A DNA stretch of 64,000 nucleotides from Parasitella parasitica (Eukaryota > Mucoromycota > Mucoromycetes > Mucorales > Mucoraceae), in NCBI GenBank assembly GCA_025201805.1, contig MU619256.1, forward strand, positions 101,356 through 165,355, given 5' to 3'. Below, piece after piece: positions 56,589 to 64,000 of this stretch. The translations under genes were made by a program, and so were the position numbers. The notes beneath the pieces are model-generated. The model was not told the DNA's origin. It saw only the letters and a list, made by a program, of their open reading frames with translations, and searched no databases. Within the stretch, counting starts at the first letter, position 1. Each line of letters begins with the position of its first letter.

Positions 56589-59460
56589 ATGTCAAACGAG
56601 GAAAAGATCGAAGTTCGATCTGATGTCAAGCCAGAAGATGAAAAGAAAGAGGATGTCCAGTTTGAGGACCATGAGCATGTTGAACATGAAGATGAAATAT
56701 CTCCAGAGCTAGAGCTGTTATTGCACACGGATCCTGCCACTGGTTTGTCCGATACAGAAGTCGCTGAGCGCACTGAAAAGTTTGGTTTAAACGAGTTGCC
56801 TGAAAGAAGACAGAATCCCATCATCAAATTCTTGCTGTATTTCACCGGCCCTATTGCTTACTTGATTGAAATCGCCTGTATCATTGCTGCTGTCGTAGGT
56901 GATTGGCTTGATTTCGGTATCATCTTGGCCCTCTTGTTCATCAACGCCTTGATCGGTTTCATTGAAGAAGCAAAGGCTGAATCAGCCCTGGATGCACTCC
57001 GCCAGACTCTGGCTCTCAAAACAAGATGTTGGAGAAACAGCGAGCTTATAGAAATCAATGTCAAGGAACTTGTTCCAGGCGATATCATTGTCCTTCGTAT
57101 AGGTGACATTGTTCCGGCTGACGCTAAGCTTCTTGGCCTTGGTGTGAATGGTGAAGTCAATGAAACTGAACTTCAGATTGATCAATCTGCTCTCACTGGT
57201 GAATCTCTCCCTGTCTCCAAGAAGAAGGGCTCCACTGTATTTTCTTCTAGTATCGTCAAACAAGGTCAAAACTTGGCTGTAGTTACCAAGACTGGTGTCA
57301 ACACATTCATTGGTCGTGCTGCCAATCTGATTGCTATCACTAATGAAGAAGGCCATTTCCAAAAGATTATTGGCAAAATCGGCAACGTCTTGATTTGGTC
57401 TACCGTTGTCCTTGTGCTCATCATCCTCATCTATCAGCTTGTTCGTTTCCGCGGCACGCCTGCCGGTGACTGGAGAGAGGTGCTTGAACACTGTCTTGTA
57501 TTGACGGTTGCTGCTATTCCTGTTGGTTTGCCTACTGTTATGTCTGTAACTATGGCTCTTGGTGCTAAACAACTTGCGCAAAAGCAGGTTATTGTGAAGC
57601 GTCTTACTGCTGTTGAGGAGCTGGCTTCTGTTTCTGTCCTCTGCTCTGACAAAACCGGTACATTGACATTGAATGAATTGACCTTTGACGAGCCTTGGTT
57701 GTCTGGTGATTACACTGCTGATGACATTCTCCTTTACTCTTACCTTGCTGCAGAATCCGGTGCTAACGACCCTATTGAATTTGCCGTCCGTCGTGCTGCT
57801 GAAGGTTCTCTTGAAGTGCTCAAAAATCGCCCTCCCAAGTCTTTGGGTGTTCCTGGCTACAAGGTCACCGCCTTCCAACCTTTCAATCCTACGACCAAGA
57901 TGACAGAAGCTACTATTCTTGATTTAGCTACGAACCAATCGTTCCGTGTTGCTAAAGGTGCTCCTCAAGTCATTACTAAACTCGCTGGTGGTAGCAATGA
58001 TGCCGTTAATGCCGTAAACTCTTTAGCTCGCCGTGGTCTTCGTGCTCTTGGTGTTGCCAAGACTGTTCCTGGTGACATGAACAAGTTTGAGCTTGTTGGT
58101 ATGATCTCTCTTTTGGATCCTCCCCGTCCTGATTCTGCTGCCACTATTCGCGACTGTAATATTCTTGGTGTTGATGTCAAGATGATTACAGGTGATCAGC
58201 TCATTATTGCAAAGGAAGTCGGTGCTCGTCTTGGTATGGGCCGTGTTATCCTGGATGCCAACCATTTGGTAGACCCTAGCAAGACTGAGGAAGAAGTTAC
58301 TGAACACTGTCGCCGTGCTGATGGTTTTGCTCAGGTTATCCCTGAGCACAAGTATCGTGTTGTTGAACTGCTGCAAAACAAGGGTTACTTGGTTGGTATG
58401 ACTGGTGATGGTGTCAATGATGCTCCTGCTTTGAAGAAGGCTAACGTCGGTATTGCTGTTGAGGGTTGTACTGACGCTGCTCGCTCTGCTGCTGATATTG
58501 TGTTGCTTGCTCCCGGTTTGTCTACTATTATTGACGGTGTAAAGACTTCTCGTGCCATCTTCCAGCGTCTCCGTTCCTATGCTCTTTATCGTATCACTTC
58601 GACCATCCATTTCTTGCTCTTCATGTTTATCATTACCTTGGTTGAAAACTGGAATATGCCTGCTATCTTGCTGATTATGATTTGTGTCTTGGTAAGTTTT
58701 ATTTTCGTCTTATATCATTATCATTTCGCATACTCATGTGTGCTTGCTTATAGAATGATGCTGCTACTTTGGTCATTTCTGTTGATAACACCGAAATCTC
58801 TGAGCGCCCTGACAAGTGGAGAATTGGCCAACTGCTTACCATGTCTACTGTTTTGGCTGTCCTTCTTACTGCTCTTTCATTTGCCCACTTTTACGTTGCT
58901 CGTGATGTATTCCATGTTACTCCTTACGAGTTGCATTCCATCATGTACCTTCATATTTCTTCCGGTAAGGATTCCCCATTTCGACTAGTATATATATATA
59001 TGTGTACCGGATTCTAACATTTTTCCTATTCAAACTATAAGCTCCCCACTTTGTCATCTTCTCTACCCGTGTTCCTGGCTACTGGTACAAGAATATACCC
59101 CATTGGATCTTTACTGTTTGTATCCTTGCTACCCAAGTCCTTGCCTTGTTTTTCTCTGTTTATGGCATTTTTGGTGAGAAGGAAGAAGTTGCTCCCTGTG
59201 GTTGGCCTTGGGGTATTGCTGTCCTTGGTATTTCATTAGTTTACTTTATGCTTCTTGACGTTGTCAAGGTCTGGCTTTTCCGCAGATGGAGCTTCGAGCT
59301 CACTGCAAAGTTATCTCCAACTCCAAAGCGCAAAGCCAAGCTCGCTCTTCGTGGCAAAGAGGCCCTTCACAAAGAACGTTTGGAAGCTTCCTGGAAGAAG
59401 GTCATTGATCCTGTTGAGGCTCATCAAATTGTCGCCGCTTTCAAGCTTGCTTCTCAATAA
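56589..59460 (+). CDS. PMA1: Plasma-membrane H+-ATPase (P-type, P3A)
   Basis: Three exons: 56589-58691, 58754-58964, 59042-59460. They total 2733 nt (910 aa), the normal size for fungal Pma1. Visible motifs: acidic N-terminus, TGES (about 203) in the actuator domain, CSDKTGTLTLNE with phosphorylated D354, KGAPQVI in the nucleotide-binding domain, MITGDQ and MTGDGVNDAPALKKANVGIA (near 606). Ten TM helices are expected; TM4 has VAAIPVGLPTVMS. The ATPase extrudes protons to energise nutrient uptake and set cytosolic pH. The C-terminal LASQ tail follows the FELTAKL region where the autoinhibitory domain lies. Codons are less AT-biased than in neighbours, consistent with high expression. Confidence 0.97.
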
Positions 59461-60837
59461 GAAAGCAATAATAATAATGATTATTGAGGAGGATATCCTT
59501 TTAAACAGCTTTACTTTTATCGTTATTATCATCTAATTCGCCCTACTTTTTATTATATATACTACACTACAATTTACACTGTCTTTTTATTGCCGTCAAT
59601 TCTTCTCTCTTTTTCGTTCCGTTACCCTATTCTTGTGTGTATCTAGTCTCCAAAAAATGATTATATTTTATATATAAAAATCCTAAATTCTTTCCCTGAA
59701 TTTTTGAATGTCATGTATACACTACATAATCTAAGTAGTTCAAAACTAGTGGTAATGTATTGTTCTATCATGTAATGATTTTTTTTTTTTTTTTGCAGAT
59801 GGCGGTTGCTTTCCTTTTTGGCTTGGTCACACTTGCATACACAGATCTCTATAGATTCTTAAGAACTGTACCTACATCCTCCAAACCAAGTTACTCGAAT
59901 TGCATTGCCTTGCCAAGTGCCGTATTAGGGAATACACAATTTAGAGCATGTGGCCATCATGATGAGTACATCCTTTTGTACATTTGTACTGCAGAAGAAG
60001 CAGAAAGCGGATCAACGCTGGATAGAGGCAAGATAATGTATTGTAATTAAGCTTTTGGTCACAGAAGCTGCGAGGTTCATGAAGTAGCTATCCTAATAAC
60101 ATGCAAATAATGTACAGTACTACCGTATTATCAAAAGAACTAATACTATTCAACATTCACCAATTACTATCATAAGAAGCGCGCTTATGTGGGGAAAAAA
60201 AAAGATTGGTATCCACAACAGAGGCCTTAGTTCGAGCCCCAAGGTGGTAACATTTTATTCCGTCCTATTTGGTTTTATCACTGTTGCGTAGCCATATTTG
60301 TAGTAAGCGAAACGAACGAAGAAAATTTTCAACTTCGGGACAACCTTCAGGGTGCTTTTTAGGTGGGGATTAAGAGTAAGAACCAAGTATACAGGCTAAT
60401 ACTAGTATGATAACTCTATCTGATTACGTTTTTGGATTGTCGATATTTAAGTTTGCTGTGGAGCATATGGTCCTATACAAAATACCAAATCTCACAACTC
60501 GTACCCAGCTTTAAAATCAAACTTTTACATTACAGCAAAAATTAAAATCTACAAGCAGTTTTTTATTTATTCTTCCCTGAAGTAGCGGGAAGAACCATCA
60601 TATACAAATTGAATGTTGGTATAATATATTACAACATGGGACGACATGATGAACGCAATGTATCAGTCATAGAGTACGAGGATGATATCTATATATTTAC
60701 GATTTAGCAGATAAGCTAACTTTATTAAAATAAACACTATCTTGAGCTGCAACCATTTAGTTCGGTGTAATAGATACATTCTTGGATGGAAGCTTGATCC
60801 ACTTTCATTTTCTCAGAAGAGTGTACTATCGCTTTAA
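59461..60837. other. Intergenic region between PMA1 and ENDOV
   Basis: Nearly 1.4 kb without a supported gene. At 59776-59802 a T15 tract followed by GCAG directly precedes an ATG frame (59799-60050) starting MAVAFLFGLVTLAYTDLYRF. It looks like a splice acceptor, but no upstream exon was found, and codons toward the frame's end do not look coding. No other features. Confidence 0.4.
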
Positions 60838-61776
60838 TTATAATGAAACATTGCTTCGGATATAAGCCCTGCTTTCCAAGTCTGCGGCTCTAATCGGTTC
60901 TGGAATACGATATTGAGGGCAGGTATTTAAAACTATCTTGATAGCTGTTTCTAGTGAAATGAGATGTCCTTGGCTTACAAAAACAGGATTTGTTGCAGTG
61001 TTGGATGTCCTCAGCGCAGTGCCGTAGACTGTCCCGCTGGCATTTCCAACTAGTTTATAATCATCACCCTTTTTGCAAAGTGATCCTTTGAATTTGTCTT
61101 TAATTGCAGCCATATCATCAAATTCAGACGGAATAACCAAGAAATTCTTTGCTATTCCTATTGTTGGCGTTCGGCATAAAACACCTAAATGACTAGCAAT
61201 ACCAAATTTTCGCGGATGCAAGAGACCATTTCCTACAGTTGTAATGCTGCCGATCAGATATCAGATTTTCCGTATCGTTACATGCATATGAATACCATCG
61301 ACAAGAATAACCTGAGGATACAACTCAGGCCTATTAGTTTTTAGCTGATTAATCAGCTCCAAAAGGGGGTCGACCTCTCTAAACGCCAAGAACCCTGAGA
61401 TATATGGCAAATATAGCTTTGTGTGCAAAAATTCCTTGTATACAATCTGAATCGATGGTTAAACTAATAAGAAATGTAATTTGAGTTTGTATACACACCT
61501 GCAGCTCGGGCATTTTCATTACGATGAGACATGCTACAGCATTTTCATGATCACCTAAAGGGAAGCTTAAATCGACACCCCCGACGTGTCTCAAACCTGT
61601 TAAAGTAACAGCATCGAAAGATAGGGTATCCTCGAGAACTAGTTGCTTTTTCAGATCGCTTTGCTGTCTAAGTCATGTAGCAATTAGAAATGCTGATTCG
61701 AATTGCAATTTGAACCTTACTGGCTCCACAAAGATCTCTGTTCCTCAGATGGATCTTGGTCGTAACTTGAAGTCAT
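60838..61776 (-). CDS. ENDOV: Endonuclease V
   Basis: Four exons: 61776-61721, 61667-61499, 61446-61296, 61232-60838. They total 771 nt (256 aa), with introns of 52-63 nt. Motifs of the EndoV family: [39 protein letters not shown] (first catalytic Asp), [38 protein letters not shown] spanning intron 3, and [18 protein letters not shown] with the conserved Lys. The eukaryotic enzyme cleaves inosine-containing RNA 3' of the modified base. The ATG at 61776 gives a short N-terminus and keeps all phases. S. cerevisiae lacks this gene. Confidence 0.93.
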
Positions 61777-61982
61777 CCAAAATATGGTTCCAAGGTGAAT
61801 ATCTGATCGTCATTATGTTTGAGAAATCGCGATCCTGACCTTGAAATTATTCCACATGCGTCGTTGCCGTACGTCATTTCCAATGTAAAACAGACTCTTG
61901 TTTCAACATGACATTTGTCAAATTGTGCGCGTATTAATGCAGCCTATTCCATCAATTAAATTTATCATTTTGTTGTCTGCAT

Positions 61983-62210
61983 TTATTGTCCGGAATTCCC
62001 CCTAATCAAGTCATTGATATTAACATTGATATCAATATTAATCCTACATTGTCCCTTGGCATCATTCATGATGGAAGGAAATAGACGTTTTCTACTTGAT
62101 TTTGTCCTGCATTGTTTAGCGTAGCACCAACTACAAGTTCCATTTCGACTGCATAAAAGTTTCTGGCAGCGATCCATTATATCATAATGACAACATGGCA
62201 ATGAGATCAT
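61983..62210 (-). CDS. Possible small cysteine-rich protein, 75 aa
   Basis: An uninterrupted ATG frame whose first 40 residues hold eight cysteines: CCHYDIMDRCQKLLC, then GTCSWCYAKQC. A basic stretch (TKSSRKRLFPSIMN) and one more Cys follow. The paired cysteines resemble a zinc-binding or disulfide module. There is no signal peptide. It sits in the interval between ENDOV and the CsbD-like gene and partly overlaps the expected CsbD promoter region. No family was recognised and it may be a chance frame. Confidence 0.35.
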   Translation of the reverse strand: MISLPCCHYDIMDRCQKLLCSRNGTCSWCYAKQCRTKSSRKRLFPSIMNDAKGQCRINIDINVNINDLIRGNSGQ

Positions 62211-62226
62211 CACTCAACTCAAAAGG

Positions 62227-62234
62227 TATAAATA
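62227..62234 (+). promoter_or_regulatory. TATA box of the CsbD-like gene
   Basis: A TATAAATA element lies 61 bp upstream of the CsbD-like start codon. This fits a strongly inducible stress gene with a short leader. Confidence 0.5.
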
Positions 62235-62294
62235 AGCAGTGAATTCCAACTCGAAATGTACATTATAACAAGAATCTAAATAATTAATTACAAA

Positions 62295-62588
62295 ATGAAC
62301 GCCTCAAAGACCGATGCTAACAAGGACAAGTTTGTTGGAAACGTGAAGGACGCTGTTGGTGGTGCCGTTGGCAATGAATCGCTGCAAGCCGAGGGCAAGA
62401 CCCAGCACTCCTCTGGTGAAGCTCAAGGTGTACTTGCTACTGCTCAAGGCTATGTCGAAGGCGCTGTTGACCAAGTTAGTGGCGCTGTCAAAGGAGCTGC
62501 CAATGCTTTAACAGGAAATAGCTCTGGCGAAGCCGCTGGCAAGGCCCAACGTACTAAGGGTGAAGCCCAAAAGGAATGGAACTCTTAA
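62295..62588 (+). CDS. CsbD-like stress-response protein
   Basis: An intronless 97-aa hydrophilic protein rich in Ala, Gly, Lys and Glu. It contains CsbD-type repeats: KFVGNVKDAVGGAVGNESLQ, AEGKTQHSSGEAQGV, then KGAANALTGNSSGEAAGKAQ and RTKGEAQKEW. CsbD is a small general-stress protein of bacteria with many fungal relatives. Fungal members are typically induced by stress or at stationary phase and are probably intrinsically disordered; the molecular role is unknown. A TATA element lies just upstream. Codon usage is markedly GC-richer than the flanks, consistent with high expression. Confidence 0.9.
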   Translation: MNASKTDANKDKFVGNVKDAVGGAVGNESLQAEGKTQHSSGEAQGVLATAQGYVEGAVDQVSGAVKGAANALTGNSSGEAAGKAQRTKGEAQKEWNS

Positions 62589-62760
62589 ATCAATACGCTA
62601 AATTTGTAAATAAACCGAAGATGGGTGGTTCTCTTCTATCATACATACTATTGAATAAAAATATAAAGTCTATCTTGTAATTCAATAAATGTCATTAATG
62701 TCAATCGATACCCCAATGAGATAACGAATAAGTCGCAACTGAAACAATCTCAATGATCTG

Positions 62761-63000
62761 ATGGTGTCTACTGAGGCTGATCGATTTAGTATTGAGAGCT
62801 ATAGTATTGTTCAGGGAAATGTGTTTTGGGACCAGCTCGTTTGTTTTAAACGCTGGAAAAATTATGTTATAAAAAAGCCAGTAAGCATGGTGTTGTTTGC
62901 TCAATTCATATCTCTGTTTGCTGCAGTTGTACTATTTATATTAGTACCATGGACGGATCACATTGCGCCATTCATCAGAGTTTACGTTGCCCAAGGGTAA
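62761..63000 (+). CDS. Possible small membrane protein, 79 aa
   Basis: An ATG frame with one convincing hydrophobic helix (VLFAQFISLFAAVVLFILV) after a hydrophilic N-terminus (VSTEADRFSIESYSIVQ). The last codons before the stop (YVAQG) overlap a GGTAAT that could be a splice donor, but the downstream reading frame with a second hydrophobic stretch (63080-63160) could not be joined cleanly. It may be a small single-TM protein or the first exon of a decayed gene. No family was recognised. Confidence 0.3.
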   Translation: MVSTEADRFSIESYSIVQGNVFWDQLVCFKRWKNYVIKKPVSMVLFAQFISLFAAVVLFILVPWTDHIAPFIRVYVAQG

Positions 63001-63446
63001 TCTTCTAATTTGCTTTCAACTTCTTTTGTGTATGAACCGCTGTTTTGTGAAACTTCTCAAAAGGTTTCACTATCTCGAATAATTGCAACCGGCTGTGATT
63101 GATAACCTTATATTTACATCCTTGCATGTTTTGCTGGCGTTTTTCTTGTTGGAAACAAGTAAATGTAGCATCTCAAATTGAAAAGTTTTCAGCAGAAGAT
63201 CACAATGGCATTCCAATGTTTTTGTATGAAGAACTGTCATTTTCGAGCTAAAGGGGATATGATGTTCTTTAGTAATATCAAGTCATTTCCAAGCGAATTG
63301 TCTTGCTCACTCTCATAAAATATTATACTTCCTACGGTTGCTGGAGTAATGGTATTTTCAAAAACTCTTTTTATTATTATTTTTTTTATTTGCAAAAAGC
63401 TTATGATTTAATATGGGAGAAATTAATTTACAACCAGTAGAGTGAT
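63001..63446. other. Intergenic region before NFS1
   Basis: No gene supported. A stretch at 63080-63160 reads as a hydrophobic segment in one plus-strand frame but is interrupted by stops. The right end is the 3' flank of NFS1. Confidence 0.4.
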
Positions 63447-63872
63447 TTAATGTTGAGCCCATTGAATAGATTTGATGTCGATGCCCTCCTGGACCATTTC
63501 CCATAAAGGAGACATTTCTCTTAATTTATCAACATGTTGAGTAACTCTCTTGATGACGAATTCAATTTCCTCGTCAGTGGTGAATCTACCAATGCCGAAG
63601 CGGATGGAACTGTGTGCCATTTCATCGTCTGCACCCAATGCACGCAATACGTATGAGGGCTCAAGCGATGCTGAAGTACAAGCAGAGCCTGAAGACAAAG
63701 CAATGTCCTTCAATGCCATCAGCAGTGATTCACCTTCAACGTAAGCAAACGATAGGTTGACACAGCCGGGATAATTGTGTTCAGGGTCACCATTGCGATG
63801 CACTTCGTCAATCTTGGACTGGATGCCGTCAATCAAACGCTTTGAGAGCTTTGAAATTCTATCATGGTCATA
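63447..63872 (-). CDS. NFS1: Cysteine desulfurase NFS1, last exon (gene runs off the window)
   Basis: The last exon of a larger gene: 142 codons from an acceptor at 63873-63874 to the stop at 63447. It reads [40 protein letters not shown], the active-site loop [20 protein letters not shown] (catalytic Cys in SGSAC), [14 protein letters not shown] and [20 protein letters not shown], the conserved C-terminus that binds the scaffold protein and frataxin. NFS1 is the pyridoxal-phosphate enzyme that supplies sulfur for mitochondrial Fe-S cluster assembly and tRNA thiolation. The preceding 128 bases to the window edge do not read as the expected upstream NFS1 exon and appear to be intron. Confidence 0.93.
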   Translation of the reverse strand, partial: YDHDRISKLSKRLIDGIQSKIDEVHRNGDPEHNYPGCVNLSFAYVEGESLLMALKDIALSSGSACTSASLEPSYVLRALGADDEMAHSSIRFGIGRFTTDEEIEFVIKRVTQHVDKLREMSPLWEMVQEGIDIKSIQWAQH

Positions 63873-64000
63873 CTAGAAAAGACAAGTAAGTAAATTTCAA
63901 AAGATAATAATGGGAAAAAAAATCATGATCCTCAGAACCCCTGCACAATAATTCATTGTGAAAGCCTTACTATCCATCATTCGTTTGAAGGATGGACTTG

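Noticed and set aside
56982-57878. A 298-codon minus-strand open frame
   Set aside because: It is the antisense shadow of the highly conserved PMA1 coding sequence; the codon bias of PMA1 removes reverse-strand stops.
60226-60250. A TTCGAGCCCC string resembling a tRNA T-loop
   Set aside because: The flanking bases do not form a T-stem, and no acceptor, D or anticodon arms can be folded around it.
1-64000. CRISPR arrays, bacterial operons or ribosome-binding sites
   Set aside because: The genes are spliced eukaryotic genes and no regularly spaced direct repeats with unique spacers were found.

Overview
The window looks like nuclear DNA of a filamentous fungus, most likely an early-diverging (Mucorales-type) one. 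The evidence is AT-rich sequence, intron-dense genes with very short GT-AG introns (mostly 46-94 nt), a class IV chitin synthase, a P-type plasma-membrane H+-ATPase, and fungal-type CCH1, NCA2, ERG8 and CTI6-like genes. The lineage call is inference; the fungal call is secure. No bacterial operons, CRISPR arrays, rRNA or convincing tRNA genes were seen. Exon-intron structures were worked out by hand from reading frame, splice sites and family conservation. Where exon lengths are listed, the summed CDS is a multiple of three.

Layout. 0-11.7 kb: a secreted 8-cysteine mini-protein (+), an F-box protein (+), UTP25 ribosome-biogenesis factor (-, 12 exons), a CofD/YvcK-like protein (-), and a signal-peptide plus seven-TM orphan membrane protein (-). 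11.7-13.2 kb: gene-poor, with eroded coding relics. 13.2-20.2 kb: GCN20/ABCF3-type ABC ATPase (-) and eIF3 subunit L (+) share a 261-bp divergent promoter, followed by NCA2 (+). 20.5-29.7 kb: a small type I membrane protein broken by an assembly gap (+), then a very large CCH1-type four-domain calcium channel (-, 18 exons, 2556 aa). 29.9-31.7 kb: an unknown 163-aa protein (+), convergent with a queuosine-salvage protein (QNG1/DUF2419, -). 31.7-35.3 kb: AT-rich gene-poor island. 35.4-42.4 kb: CHRAC1/DPB3-like histone-fold protein (+), NIPSNAP (+), CTI6-like PHD protein (-), phosphomevalonate kinase ERG8 (-). 44.2-46.1 kb: RhoGEF (+). 48.2-49.7 kb: SDR-family protein (-), its start lost in an assembly gap. 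50.4-54.8 kb: class IV chitin synthase (+). 56.6-59.5 kb: PMA1 H+-ATPase (+). 60.8-61.8 kb: endonuclease V (-). 62.3-62.6 kb: CsbD-like stress protein (+). 63.4 kb to the end: 3' part of the cysteine desulfurase NFS1 (-).

The genes are mostly unlinked housekeeping functions, as expected for a eukaryotic chromosome. Loose themes are translation (UTP25, GCN20, eIF3L, QNG1), the cell surface and ion transport (chitin synthase, RhoGEF, PMA1, CCH1) and mitochondria (NCA2, NIPSNAP, NFS1). Striking structural features are long A/T homopolymers in introns, in a 5' leader and at both assembly gaps, a GC-AG intron in CCH1, and a 4-nt first coding exon in the PHD gene. No self-evidently new multi-gene system was found.
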